Assembly (NCBI GenBank): GCA_037954235.1
Contig: JBBMOA010000007.1
Coordinates: forward strand, 26,590,957 to 26,654,956
DNA from: Aulostomus chinensis
Lineage: Eukaryota > Chordata > Actinopteri > Syngnathiformes > Aulostomidae
Direction of reading: 5' to 3'
DNA length: 64,000 nucleotides
How positions within the stretch are numbered: position 1 is the stretch's first letter; each line of letters starts with the position of its first letter. The notes under the pieces are model-generated. The model was given only the letters and a program-made list of their open reading frames with translations, was not told where the DNA came from and searched no databases. Both the position numbers and the translations under genes were made by a program. Shown piece after piece: positions 32,161 to 46,100 of this stretch.

Positions 32161-35100
32161 ACGGTAACCTTGCAAAAAAGGATTTTCGCAAAAAAATCAA
32201 ATCATCCAGCACTTTTGATGGCATTCAATATTTCCAACGCCCATGTCATCAAATAGGGACAAAACCACACCCAGAACACTGGAGCCATGATCATGGCTGC
32301 TGCCATTCCATTCGATTATTTTTGATCCTTACTTTCAGTCTCAGCTGAATCTTCTTCATGCAAAGCCTGAGGGAGTCGTCCTAACCCTAACCACAACTTT
32401 GAGCCTGCTCAGGTTGAGCCTTTTCCCAACAAACGACCAGTCTGTTGAATCAAAGCAACTTCTTAAGTTGGGTTTCCCCTACTTCAGCCTTCTGCTTTCA
32501 GACGGGAGCGTGGCTGAACGGTCTGATTGTACGCTCCCTTGTGCTCAGTAACTTGCGATCACTTGTTGGGGAGCTGAGAAGCTGCAAGTATCCTCGACAG
32601 GAAGCAGCCATTTGAAGATGCAGTCATCGAGGTCTCCCCCCGCAATGGAACCTGATAGCTGCTGATTACTCCGTGGCATTTTCCAGCGCGACTGTAGCTT
32701 TGCCTTGTTGTGGAACATAAACAGCAGTTTAGATGTGGAAGAGGAATTCCCTTGGCAGATAAAATAGTCCTCACTCAATTCTGAGGTGTTCCACTCCCAG
32801 GCTGGGAGATTCCTTCTGCATCGCTGCACCTCAAGCTCTTATCCAGAAAAAAAAAAAAAAATACTCCCTCGCCCTCAACCTTAGTAGCTGTTTCATTGAA
32901 GCTGACTGGTCGATGCACAGGGACACCATGGGCTGTACAGTTCTGTCCTTAACCCTTTCTCTTCCAGTATGAACTTAAAAAGTTACCAGCATGTTTGAAC
33001 ATAGTAAAGAAAAGAGTGAGCACAAGGATAACTTTTTTTTTTTCATTTTTAAAAAAAAAGTTCATTTTAAAATGCTTCCAAACTGTCATTTTCAAACAAA
33101 AAACTTGGAGAGGGACATTTGGAAACCATTGTTGTGATATATGTAGTTATTCATTCAGGGTTTTCCTCCCCTTTGATCGTGTACAATAAAAACCAAACAA
33201 CAGTAATCAACCAAATGGACTTGACACTCAGACAGTCAGTCTGATATCCTATATTATGGTCTAGTAGTCATATTATTAGATATTATTCTTTGTTAGTATG
33301 CAGTAAAACCCTAATAATTAATAACAAAACTATTAAAAGGGAAGGAGAGGCGCATTGCGAGCTGACATCTGTCAGCACCATCTTGGATGCTTAATCTTTC
33401 CCTTTGTTTTGTGAATAACTGAATGTTTCCAAAGAAATGTACCAAACCACAGATGTGTTAGTTCTAGTGATGTCGCCCCCTGGCAGCTCTGCTAATTGTC
33501 CTTTCTGTCTGTTTGAAACACAACAGGAGGCTGCTTGAGCTCACATGGCGCAACAAAGGTGCTCTGCATCAACCTTAACAGTCAATTTTCCCAGTTTTGG
33601 AAGGCATCCTGATGCTGTTATATTTATCAAAAGGGGCATCAGATCCAAAAAAAGTGTACAATTATAATTTTGGTGGATAATTTCTCGGTGTATTTGGATC
33701 ATTCTTACGTGTTAAATACAGTTTTAATGTAACATTTTAGGTCAAAAGCGTGCTCAGTGCCCGTGACAGAAGAATATTCCACTTATCAAAATGTAGGGAG
33801 GGGGAAAATAGTTGCACACACCACGGAAAGGATTTGAATTTAACACACGGAATGATTATTTAAGAAAGCAATTACACCGACAAAGAGATGAGATGTCGGG
33901 ATCTGTCTGATTCAGCGCAGCAGGTGATTTATTGATCACATTGGACGTTAACAGTATTAAATCAGAGCAGCATGACGAAATGATGGGAAAAAGGAAAATG
34001 CTCATGCGTTTTGCTCAGTGAGAGAAAAAAAAAATCCAATCAATCACAATCCAGCTGAACTTGTGTGAGTGTGTGTGTGCGTGTGCGTGTGTGTGTGCGG
34101 GGTCACTTTCAGTACCATCTCTATTGCTGTATCTCATGCATACAGTATCTGCTGTTGTAGCTTTGTGGGGTTTGAACCGCGTTGACAACAATCAATCCGA
34201 TTCTGATTCACTTTCCGAAGATAAAATAATTATTGATATCGTTGCATCAACAGGTTTGATTTATGTTCTAAGAGATGAAAGTTTTATTTTTTCCCTTTGG
34301 CTACTTGGTATGTTGCTTTTCTTTTTAATGGTGTATTGGTAGCATACGACCATCAAAAATCACCTCTTCGACATTTACTGTTTACCATGAAAGCACCGAC
34401 TGAATACACAGGTTATGTCAACCTCGTTTTAGCAACTTTCTGGTGATGGTAAAGTTGAAGCGTCGGTGCGATGCGGTAAAACAACTACAGCACTTTAATA
34501 AAGCTACATGTGGGGGTGTGATCATATTGACTTTACCCACCACCCGTCCTGGAACAGGCTGGCATGTGGGTCTGTGAGAGGCTTTACCAAGATGGGCCTG
34601 TTGAATCCCTCAGTTCAAAGCCTTAAAATGTCTTTTGCGGACGGGCTTGGTGATGCCGGTGGGCTCAGCCTGACCGCCGGCTTCAAATAATTTCATATTT
34701 CATTTTCTGCTTTGTCAACAAGTCGTGAACGGCCAGCAACTGCTTCTCGCTTTGTCACCAAGCAAACTGCAGCGAGACAGCAGAGCGCCGCACTCCCGTC
34801 GATCATAATGTCAACAAGTGGGTTTTAAATATCTGGTTATTTACTTTTTTTGTATCAAGACTTCATCTCTCGTGTATGTGAGAATGTAGCTCCCTCACCC
34901 TGAGCTTTGGTTTGCTTTTATATTTTTGCTCTCTTCGGGTAGTCAGAGGAGCGAACCCTATACCTGCCCGGATCCTAGACACTAACATCAAGGATGAATT
35001 AGCTGCCTAATGGCTTCTGAATAAGATCAATCTGACTGTCTGTCTGTGAGATCAAACCAGTTACACAATATCCAGATCCCTCTGGGCTAAACAGCGCACA

Positions 35101-37500
35101 TTTAAATAAATTAATCACTGCCGGTTAACGCTCAGTGCTCACTGAGAGAGGGAGGGGAACATGCTCTCCTGCTGAGGAATTAGTTCTGATTTTGCATGCA
35201 GCAAATTTGAATCGAGAGACAATATGAAACGTATAATCAGAGAGTGTCTTGTCTTCTCGTCATCTAAGATTTTGAATTCACTCATTAGAGGGAAGAAAGT
35301 TTCAGAAATGAAACATTTATTCCGTGGCACATTCATATTTTCTAGTGCAGTGTCTTATCAATAGGAAGGTAACAATCATTAATATCATCTGCTGCTGTCA
35401 CACCTGATCCTGATCAGCGACACAGCGCCTCTATTGTTGCACCCTCACGCCCATCCAAACATTTTAGACAGCCCTCTCTTCAGTGAATAACCTTCATAAA
35501 CTGAGTGGTCCAATCCCTCACCGTTTCCTCATTTGTTTTGGTTTCTGCACTTGATCATTTTGTCAAAGGACAATCCATTTGTTTTAAATTGAGGAAAGTC
35601 TACCCTGAAAAGCCTCAGCTGCAGGCTGTTGGGTTTTATAGCATCTCTCCTCCCCTGTGAGGAGATCACAGTGCTATGTGAGAACACAAGATATTGCCTG
35701 CAGTGTGCACTTTCTGAATCCGGTACCAAACTTTGGAGTAATGATCAGTCCCTCGAACAGAAGAAACAAGAGGGATGTTGTTGTTGTTTTTTTTTCTTTT
35801 CTTTCGTACTTTCATTGGTTGTTTTTCAAATGTATAATGATAATAATGAAATTGTCTCCTCTGGGCTTGTAATGTTGTTGTTCATACCAGAATTTGTAAT
35901 AGGTTTGTTGTTCTTCTGTATCCAATAAGCGGAATCAGTCCTTTGCTCGATGTGCCGCAGCCTAAAGCTACGGTAGATGTGCTGTATAAACAACAGCATA
36001 ATGAAGAACATCTGTTGTTGAGAGCCAGAATCCCACCTTGACAGAGCAGGAGCCGGGAAATAAAGAAGAATATATTGCATTTATTTATGCTGCAGCATCC
36101 CCAATGCGTTCAGGGGAAAGACTCTGTGGTTGCTCGCGTGTTGACGATGCACACACGAGCCTGCCATCATTGGCTTCTCTCACACTTCAGCCACGTGTCA
36201 TCGTGCGGATGGGGAGGAGTTGCTATTCTGGTTCCAACCACTAAGGCTTTTATATCACTCTGTTACACTCGGTCAAAAACATTTTGCAGTCAAATGAAGG
36301 GGATAAAAAGTTTAAAAAAAAAAAGAAAAGAAAAGTCAAAGATATATCAATTGAAATATAATCATTGATATATTCAGTCGGTAATGGCATTCCTAAAGCA
36401 ATAGGTTTTGAAAGAAAGCTGAACTAAAGGACATCACACCTCATGACACAACTGTGCTGGAAGCCACCTAATTGGTCCAAAACAACAGGAACAAGGCCTG
36501 GCTTAGGAGGAGTGACTGCAGCTGCAAAGAAGCAGCAAAGTAGTCGAGGCAGGAAGTAAGGAAATCAGACACCAGAGGGAAGGGATTTCAAAATAAAGCA
36601 GGAATTAACAAAGCATGGCTCGGTCAACGTGAGACAGGGGTGTCCGTTAACACGTCCAGTCTCAGTTGATTGATTGCTGTTTTTTCATTTCTGTTCTCGT
36701 GTGACGGAATTTTCAAACCCCCCGGTCTGTTCAGCCTCTAAAAAGAAAGGGAGGCTGAAACCTATGGCTCCATTATGCGTCAGAGTCCATATTTGTGGTT
36801 CTTGTGGTGCTGCATAAAAGGTGTTTGCATCTTCTACTGTAGAGAGAGAAATAGCTTCAAGTTTCTGTCTACAAAATGCAGCAGGTTTGCATTTGGAATC
36901 CGGTCATATTTAATGGGGCAGCACTGGCAAGCATTCAGTAATATCCCCTCGACCTGTTTTCAATTGATTTAATTTCCATCCTCCAGAAGCGAAAGGAATA
37001 TATTCATTTCACTGCTTTTGTGATGGCAGTCATCCAACTCAGCGCCATAATACGCCACTGCTTCATTTGATATGAGTATATTAGTAGCAGGCATATCAAC
37101 AAGAGTGGATACGAGTGACTGAGAGAGAGCAGATTGCAGGAGACTTCACTACTCCAAGGTGATGGGCAATTCTCATTTTGTTTCTTTTGCCAAACACCTC
37201 AAGTATGAAACCAATGACGTGTGTCAGCGAGAGAGGTAGATTTACTATTATTGAATTTAAGGAAACAAACAACAATGACAACAAAGGGCAGCGTATGGCT
37301 CTTTGTCTCGCTCAGCCAAACGTCCGCGAGCTGGATGTTCCATCAAGAGGATAATCTTTTATTTGACTCTTATAGAACACTTACCTCTCCGACGACTGCA
37401 AAAAAAGATTTGTGTTCACCCTATTTACTGCATCCTTGCATACCACAGGGTTACTAACAAAGTATGTACTTTAGAAATGCACATAATCTTGGGTTTAATT
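32161..37500. other. Unique DNA, no gene recognised
   Basis: About 5.3 kb of AT-rich DNA with A/T runs (32849-32861, 33031-33059, 34025-34033, 36313-36324), a GT/GC-rich stretch at 34062-34100 and a CTCF-like word at 33474. Frames at 32545-32829, 34061-34342, 35629-35928 and 36038-36368 were read and show no recognisable domain. No tRNA or other RNA gene was seen. Confidence 0.5.
33474..33486 (-). promoter_or_regulatory. Weak CTCF-like motif
   Basis: The minus strand reads CTGCCAGGGGGCG, which fits 11 of 13 positions of CCASYAGRGGGCR. The downstream GGGGGCG block is strong and the first A/C positions deviate. The surrounding 'gatgtcgccccctgg' wording is common in fish repeats, so it may be repeat-borne. 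Confidence 0.25.
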
Positions 37501-37527
37501 TCTCTCTCTCTCTCTCTCTCTCTCTCG
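37501..37527 (+). repeat. (CT)n microsatellite
   Basis: Pure CT/TC run of about 13 units, then CGCTCTAC. Seen directly. Confidence 0.93.
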
Positions 37528-39878
37528 CTCTACCCATAAACACCCTTGTCACACTCATCATACTTTGCCTTGTTGCCCTTCTACATTTGTGCTGAATGTT
37601 CCTATTTACTGGTGACTCAAGGGAAGGAAAGAAATTATAAACTTCTCAAGCGGAATTCTCAAGCCCATTGTCCTCAGTGTCACCGGTGAACCACGTGTAA
37701 TGAGACCGTCCGTGTACAGTACGCGGTAATGGACACAAACCAGTTTAATGAGGCCGTGAGTTTATGCTTGAAGGGTGTTGCTGACATTAAATACTCAGTG
37801 TTTATATCGCGGATGTGTTTGTTATCGATGCAGGAAGGAATATAAATGCTGTTTGATGAAATTCTGTGGAAAATGCACATCAACACATAAGCTGGCAAAT
37901 TTACAGAGAGCAGCATCTATATTTAGATCTGGTCTTTAATATTTCATACATGTTTGCAACGTTTGTTGTCTGGCTGCGCTGTCAATGTGGCAGGAAAGAT
38001 ACTTTCACAGAACAGGAGCAGAAAAACATAAAGAACCAAGACTAGATGTGTTCACGGCGGCCTTAGATTCGCAGCTCAAATTCTAAAAGACACCGAAATG
38101 TGTCGGTCTTGAATCCAAACAGGAACTGGATCCATGCAGAACCGTTAAAAGATGAATCAAGACACACAGATCTCTCCAGGAATGATTTCAGAACTGGTTT
38201 CTAGTAACACGCTGAACTTTTTAATAGAGATTTGAATAAAAAGAATATCAGGAGCATATGGAATATAGGCTCTGAGCTCCTCATAGATAACAATAGCCTG
38301 CTTGTTAGCTTTTTTTTTTTTTTTGCAAGCAAACATTTTTCAACGTAATGGAGGTCCACAGCAGAAAATAATCAGAAGTAGGAGCCCATCAAAGCCACTA
38401 GGGATCACACAGCCTTTCTGGGAAAAGAATGGAATGAAACTTAATTGTCTATACATTTAAATGAAAACATTAAAAAAAAAAATCCCATTTTTGGAACTGA
38501 GATATCTCAATATAGCCTTTTAATAATTTGGGCAGCAGATCAGCAGTGCAACTGGCGCCGGCTGCCAGGCTCCCCTCCAGCTCGGAGCCATTGTCAGCCG
38601 GGAGTTACACGAAAACGCATGAAATAACCTACAGCCGCAGCTTCACAGTACAGGAGTTGTAAGGCTCTGAGCGGGAGCCGTGCACAGATGTAGGTGTGTT
38701 AATCCCCAGGTTCAAAAGACCTCCATCCTGGTTGGAAAGTAGGCCATTAAAAAAAAAAAAAAAAAAAAAAGAGGCCAACAGCTGACTAGCCTGTGGCTGA
38801 ACATCAAGCACACGGTGGGACTGCACTTTGTGCTGCAGGAGGAGGGACAGAGGGAGCAGAATTATTCGATGTGCCAAGTGATATTTTCATTCTCCGGATC
38901 GGGCAAAAAAAAAAAAGACATGACGATTCACTCGCATGCACACTTGAGGAATTAATTTATTTAAACCCAGAGCATTTTGATGTAATGAGTGTAACATAGG
39001 GAGGATACTGAACGAATAGTTTCACATAAATTATGAAAAGACCTGGTGGATGTTATGGGAGATCCTTTTGTTGGTGTTCACCATCATAGCAGCCGTCCAG
39101 CATGAAAATAAAGGACATTAACGTACATTTGCAAGATGTTGTAAATGTAGACAGGTGGAAAATATTTTGGGAGTAGTCGCAGAAAGAAAAAGGAAATTAA
39201 CTGATTAGTATGAGAACAAACACAGCAGGAAATACGAATAAATGAATGCGGTAAATGCTTCAGGGAAATATTGGACCTGTGTTAGGAATGCTAAGGCGAG
39301 GTGGGCTTCCTGCTTGAGCCACTTAGCTTCATTTATTCGTACTGCATTTAGTTAGGACCGGCTCTCACTCAGCTGATGGAAACGCAATCTTAATATTCCT
39401 GAGATTTAAAAATCATACACGCCACTGGTGAGTGGGCGAGGATTATTTCCAGCCTTGTATTTATTATAATCCATTATATGTCAGGCACACTAGCGCGTTG
39501 TAGTCAGCGGGGAATATGTCCCGCATATAATGGGTTCTAAATCAGAAAAAATACATTTTATTTTTCAGTCGCCGAGTTCTTAAATGTTGGGAGCATTACT
39601 TAAGTAGAGCAAATGTGCGCCATTATGGTAACAGATGCGCTTGTGTTATGTGCAGACTGAAAATGTCCTAATTCCAAATGTTCTTGGATCAAAAAGAGTC
39701 CTACAACTGAGCTCAGGCAGTTCTTAAGAGTTAACAAGCAATACATTACAAAAAGTGTGTTGCTCCACACTGAGCCTCCGTAGTTTATCATGTTGCACAT
39801 TTAATGTCAGAGCATTCATCAAAAATTGCAGATCTCTACTATGAGGAGAACCACACTGCTTTATATGGTTTGCTTTAG

Positions 39879-39879
<1 letters not shown>
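37528..39879. other. Unique DNA, no gene recognised
   Basis: Contains T and A runs (38312-38324, 38749-38770 with 22 A, 38906-38917). The A run at 38749 sits between GGCC words, but I found no TSD or retrocopy body. Short frames lack domains. Confidence 0.5.

Positions 39880-39942
<63 letters not shown>
39880..39942. repeat. (AT)n microsatellite
   Basis: About 31 uninterrupted AT units, the longest pure AT tract in the window. Confidence 0.96.
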
Positions 39943-39945
<3 letters not shown>

Positions 39946-41373
39946 AGACCATGAAGGTGGACTGTTGTCCTTGCTTTTATGTGTTGCGCTCACCTTTTTG
40001 TAATAGCTTTTCTAATGTGAAAAATGTTATCGCTCAGCCACGGAGCCTCTGTCGCAGTCACACCAGGCTCCTCGGAAGAATACACGTGGAAAAGCATATA
40101 GTTATGGTTCCAAAAAAATAAAAGGAAGACTGAAACAGCTCTATAATGTGAAAATGCTGTCAGAAAACATGTGTTACTCTTAAATCAGATGTATTCATAA
40201 AGTATGTTTTATACACTGCAGCGCGGTAGAGATTCTGAAGAACCTCACTTTGTTCAAATAACATTTTCATGTGTTTCTTGTCCTTTTTATTGGGTATTTT
40301 CTCTTTTTTTCTCCCTCTCACTCCTCCATGATCATTTTGCACTGCCAACAACACAGTCGTGTCCCCATGACTCTAAATCTCGCAGCTTAATGTTGCCTTC
40401 TTGTATTACAGGTGATCTAGAAACTAGATTAGTCTGCTTCTAGGTCTGGAGACGCGCATCAGTTAAATGCCACAGATGTAAAAATGTGGAATGTGACAAT
40501 TATTTAAATACCACACGAATGTAAAATGATGACGTGTTTTATCTGTTCCAATGATATTAAAATATCACAAAAAAATAAGAACCACTACCGCACAAGTGAA
40601 CCTAAATCACAAACTTCTCAGACATAACACCATTTTTTTTTTTTAGAAATACTTAAACCCCGAGGGCATGTCAGAGTATTTCATTGCCCTCCCAAAATTG
40701 AGCTCAGATTAAATATGCTGAGAGTTCTCCATCAGGGAGTACTCATTCCTCATCTTCATTATTTTATAGATCCATACATTTAATAGAGGCAGTAAAAGGT
40801 GTCCAGACCTTTAGGCATATTTGCAGTCTTCTTGGATATGGCCTTAAATTAAAAAGCCCAGGGTCCATTGGAATATCTCAGGACATAATCATTGCTTTTG
40901 CTTTCTCAACCCTTCCAGACCGATTTAATCTTACAGTAATGCTACACTCAAAGAAATATTGTCACCCTTTACCTCTGTGCATGTTGTGTAGCTAAGTGTT
41001 ATGTAGCTGAGATATGTACTCTCATTCGCCATTAGCACCATAAAAGTGTTGATTGGGTAATAGTTGATTGAGGATAGGCCTTAGAGCTCTGCACACATAG
41101 TGTTGTTGATTAAATTTGGAATCGCTGCTGGCAAATTCAATCAGTTACAGTTTCAGGGTTTGATTGGATATTATTTTGCCTCTTTCTAATAACGCCTCTG
41201 AATTTATTCATTTAAAAAAAAAAATTGTGTTTATGAATTTCTTGTGCCATATTTCAACAAATGACATCATATCGTCTGTGTTAGGTAAATATGAGTCGTG
41301 TTTATGCTCGTGTTCGACAGACAGCACCGGCTCTTCCTGGGGTAGCTGTAGTTTTAACAAGTTTGATCATATC

Positions 41374-41374
<1 letters not shown>
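39943..41374. other. Unique DNA, no gene recognised
   Basis: No repeat that I recognise and no supported exon. T runs near 40631-40643 and an A run near 41213-41224. Confidence 0.5.
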
Positions 41375-41461
<87 letters not shown>

Positions 41462-41464
41462 GTG
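41375..41464 (+). repeat. (TG)n microsatellite
   Basis: About 40 pure TG units, then one GCG interruption. Cys-Val and Thr-His frames on both strands are artefacts. Confidence 0.96.
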
Positions 41465-41514
41465 AGACATGTATCAGATTTAGCCATCAGGGCTAATTTC
41501 AAAAAAGGCAGGTT

Positions 41515-41575
41515 GACGTTAAAGATTAACTTTATTGTCCTACAAGAGGAAAATGTGGCCTCAGCTTTCATCCAT
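41515..41575 (-). mobile_element. Possible LINE 3'-end scrap
   Basis: The minus strand reads CCACATTTTCCTCTTGTAGG then ACAATAAAGTTAATCTTTAA, resembling the fish LINE ending 'aatttccccttgtgggacaataaaggtatatc'. Only this terminal word is recognisable. The assignment is tentative. Confidence 0.33.
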
Positions 41576-43073
41576 GCTGCTGCCATCAGTCACAGAGCAG
41601 ACGTCACGTAGGGGAATAAAAACAACACTTATATGTTCAGATATGTTTCATCGACCCCGATTGCCAACTGAACCTGGCTTAAATAAACTGTTTTACTTCA
41701 AACTATACCTAAATTTCACTGATATAATGTATTTATCTGTCCTTTTGTATTTTATTGGGTTTTTGTTTTTTTTTGTGCTCTGTCCATGTGGTAAGTGTAG
41801 TGTAAGTTTGCTCCTCTTTATGATCCGTTGTTACCGTTACTGCTTTCTTTACTTTCCATCAAGTAATAAAACAGAGGCCCTGTTATTGTGTTATCGATTG
41901 TGCGGCGCACTGCTGGGACGGTCACTAAACGCATTTATTAACTCTCGCAAAGACGGGACAGAAGGTTGAAGGAGGAGCAAATAACATCCTCCACGCAAGT
42001 TCATCTTCCCGTCTCGTCCAGTTGATACTCTCTCCATTGCCACATACATGACGGCTTTTTTCTCCAAAAAAAGAAGAGGAATCGGGCGTTTTTCTTTGTG
42101 GTGACTGCGCTTCTCTGGCTGAGGTCTTAATGAAACTGCCCCCCCCCCCTCCCCCCCCAAAAAAAACAAAAAACCAGGAGGCCTGTCATCTTGATGGATA
42201 TTTATAATGTTTACTGTTCATTCAACCTGGCAGTTTTGAAAGCGAGAGACTTGAAATGTTTGCGGCGGCGTTAGAGTGACTGACGCGAGCCTTATATTAG
42301 TGGGCCGTACAGTTGACACATCCTTCTGAATATACTGAGGTGTGTCACAACACCAAAGATTGACATTTACTAAATCCCAAAAAGCTTATGGATATTTATG
42401 AGATTAAAAGTGAAACACATTTGAGAACTTTAGGGAAAAAAATAAGATTGTAAAATTATCCCGATAGAGTTTTTGAAAAACAGATGTCAGAAGGAATCTG
42501 TGACTTCAGGGCCTAAAGCTTGAAGGTCAATACGGAATATGGAACGCGCAGGCAGTTAAAGAACATTCTGGATCCACATCTGGAGGTTCCTCACTGGGAG
42601 CTTTATGATTATTCCAGGTGCTGAACCTAAAGGAGCAGCTGCACGACAAAAAGAAGATGGAAAAATAAGTATTCAAAATGTGGAATTTGTATAGACATCA
42701 GGGTGCATGGAAGCAATCGCAGCACAGAGAAAACAATACAAGAGGAAATACATATTTACACACTGCAACCACATGCATATTTATTTTGCCAAGCCCAATT
42801 GTATAAGGTCACTGATGTGCAGGTATATTTCTATCAGTTTTTTCTCTCTTGATTTAATTGGCATATGTGCCTCCTTGCCGGCTGCGACCGCTTCCCTACC
42901 TCTCCAGCCTGCGCTGGATCAGCTCCTGAACGAGAGGAGGTGTCTTTAACAAGACCAAACCTTCATATGGTTTCACTCTAATGAAGATCCACTTGGCATC
43001 CACGCGCATATCCATCCATGTGCTCCAGCTAGCCTTTACCCTCCACAGACACATGGAAATCGCCATCTTAAGC

Positions 43074-43076
<3 letters not shown>
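41576..43076. other. Unique DNA, no gene recognised
   Basis: The plus frame 41535-41969 (144 codons) is hydrophobic because of T-rich DNA and has no recognisable domain. A poly-C run lies at 42139-42158. No gene can be supported. Confidence 0.5.
42139..42158 (+). repeat. Poly-C run, one T interruption
   Basis: Eleven C, one T, eight C, followed by an A run. Seen directly; potential i-motif/G-quadruplex partner strand. Confidence 0.9.
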
Positions 43077-43142
<66 letters not shown>

Positions 43143-43167
43143 GTGTGGGTGTGTGTGTGGGTGGGTT
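43077..43167 (+). repeat. Compound (TG)n(TA)n(GGGTGT)n tract
   Basis: TG to 43090, about 25 TA units to 43140, then G-rich GGGTGT/GTGGGTGGG. Seen directly. Confidence 0.93.
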
Positions 43168-46100
43168 TGGACAGACAAGTGCAGCTCATCAGCTCATAAA
43201 TATCTCACCCGGGAGGTGACACTTAGATGACAATATGTACACAGACAAGGAAATGGAGACGACGATCAGGTCATTATACCATCATGTCCATCATATCTAT
43301 GTGTGCAGCTATCCACCCGTGTCCTTTTTTAATGTCTTTGTGAAGCAGGAAACCGCAGTGCGAGGGCCACAGTGGAATGTATGAAGTTTACATGCGGTAG
43401 ACACAGAAACATACATCAAAAGTCAGAAACCTGCGGTGTTTGTGAAAGGTCTCATGTTAAAGTCCTCATTAAGACCCCTCGCTGTCAGATCGTCGAACGA
43501 GTCTCTCCAGAGCAGTTGTGTCACATTCTGACCCACATACATACATGCAGTATGTGATATGTCATGTTATCACAGTGGAACCCCTTGTAAAACCTCTTGT
43601 AAGCTTCCGCCAGCTGTGATCGTCCGGACCGACGATGCCCCGCCGCTGACTTATGATTCAGACGCATTCAGCCTCTACATAACAGCTGTTCTGGTTCTGT
43701 CTGTCTGGACTGGCCATCTTCAGTTTGTACATGTATTTGTTATCCAGGACTTTGACTTTTGGATTTTCGCTCTGCATTGTCATCAAGTGCATAGTTTATT
43801 TCTTTGTGTTTGAGAGCTTAGCCTTTGTCCGCTCCTGCCCTGCCCTCGTGTTCCCCTCCTGTTTCTTGTTGCGTGATTAATTGAGTTTGGGTTTTCGTCG
43901 CGTTCCTCCCATCAGTCTCTGTTTGATCACCCGTTATGATTTGCTGTTTGTTTTTCCCTGCGTCTTTTGCTTTAATCGGCTTTGCGTTATGAGTTTTGTT
44001 CTTTCTTTTTTTTCAGTAATAACCTACTTAATCAGTTCAGTCCAGCCTCCAAAGCTACAAGTGGACTAATTCATAACCTTGCACTCACATTAGAAGTTAC
44101 CATGAACCATTAACCAAACATACCTGATTTTGAAATCCATGACACGACTTAAGAGTACAGTTTATCTCTGAATCAAGAAGCGCTCAACGCTTTGATCTTA
44201 TTAGATTGAAGCTAAACCCAAAGTGCTCTCATGTGTGTCTGACCCAGATTAGCGCTCCTTGATCCTTCATGGTAGGGACAAACCTCTCCGCCTACAGGGC
44301 AACAAACAGCAAACACTGTCACTGCGATAGACGGCAACAAAGTCAGCCTCCTTAAAAAGTGATTCCTGAAAGGTTGTTGACACGCTTAAAGGAACATTTC
44401 ACTTAAATGCATTTTATGCGACTTTAATGTGGATTGACGTTTCACAACATGGATTCAACCTGGAGAAGCTTGTCTGGTGTAAAGGAACGCAGTGAGCATG
44501 AGGGAGTCACACTGGTTGGGTAGACGAACATCAGCCTCCCTCATCAGTTCAGTCGCTCCATCAAATCACCGACCAGGATGTCAGTGTGGTACGAACTATC
44601 TACCAGATACACTAAAGTGTAATTTCATTACACACGAAGCACGGAAATTTCAGTGTCAAATGAGCAGGGTTTAAACATATTATCACATACATGTTTAACC
44701 TTCGCTGAGTGTACCATTCTAAGAAAAACCTGTCAGCGGAACGTGAATGATTTTTGTCTTTCTGCTATATTCAGCTTTGGGTAAACACCAAAATGTGAAA
44801 GCAGCCAGACCGAGACCCACTGCACGTCCTGTTGGTCTCTTCATTCATTCCATGTCATGTTTTCTCCTCGAAAAGCGCAAATCTTGACAAGCTCATACGT
44901 TTCGCCTATGATTTCTTGTCACAATCAATCACCTAACAAGCCAGTAAGATCAGGAGACAAAGTGTTACAATGATGTTCACATGCACTCAGTATTCCACTT
45001 TTATTCCACTTTTTAACCTTAAAAAATGACATGTATCTGACTAAGTTGTATGGCTAAGGAAAATCAATATGTCATATAATGCCAGCAAAAAGTTATTTTG
45101 ATACTGAACAAAAAAACTTTGAGATTTGAACCCTTTGCATCATAGATACTCAGTATCATTTCAAAAACCCCTGCAATTTCACGAATAACTCGTTCACTGA
45201 TCGCTGCATGACATATCGCTCCACATTTCCCAACCACCTCTCCCCTTCCAGCTGTCGCCATTTCCTGTCTGCTTCTTCTGTGTCTGACCGACTGGAAATA
45301 ATCTCAGGTAAATATCTTTGTTTGCTCTCTTGTCTCCGTCTGTCTTTGAGTGTTGTTTTGCGAGTCTGAGCCGTAATAAATGCCCTGCACATAAATCAGA
45401 GAAGACTAATTACTGACCTCTTAAACTCCTTGAAGAGTCAGGATTGTGATGGCATGTTTGATTTATGGTAATGTACAGTATGTTTTTAGTTACAGCAGCT
45501 AGAGGCTGTTTATTCCTGCTGACCCTTTCAGTTTGATCATCAGAGTCCTCATTAGAGACAGCCGACCTTGAGAGGACCCAGCTGGAGCAATTAAAAGCTA
45601 GGTATCTTAAGAGTTTCTCAGTATCCTTATAATGCAGGCTTGATTTCTCTGGGATGAACATGAACATTCAAAGCCAATATTGGAGCACTGATTTGAGGCG
45701 TAGTGATGGATGCAGAAGCTGATTACAGCTTGATTACACAACAACACTGTTTTGTTTTTTTTCTTTTAGGGAAGACATTTGTTCAAGACGGTGAAGATTC
45801 AAGATTCCTGACTTGGTGTAAATAGAAGTCTGCTGGTCTGTCACAGTACTATAATGAGTCCCCTTCGTCCAGCTGCAGACGTTAATATTCATGAGCTTGG
45901 ATAGTCCTGGATGTTGCTCTGAGCGGTGACTCATTCTTCTGTGGAGTCAGCTGTCAGGCCCAAAACATGCAGATTAGGGTTACGTGTGAAGCAGACTGGA
46001 AATATTCTAAATATTAATTTAGAGTATCATTATTCTCTGTGGTGCATGTGGACAAAGCACTTTCAGAAAGGCTCTACTGCACGGTCTTAAGGAAGAATTT

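Noticed and set aside
32379..32392. Telomere-like CCTAACCCTAACC
   Set aside because: Only two units; too short to argue for an interstitial telomere. A similar GGGTTAGGGTT near 21543 is equally short.
38749..38770. 22-base A run as a retrocopy tail
   Set aside because: No upstream body with gene similarity and no target-site duplication found.
41535..41969. 144-codon plus frame with hydrophobic stretches
   Set aside because: The hydrophobic stretches come from T-rich DNA, and the start overlaps a probable LINE 3' end. Not a credible membrane protein.
43560..44069. Succession of short plus frames, considered as old LTR or gene exon
   Set aside because: No domain, splice pattern, primer-binding site or terminal repeat could be shown.
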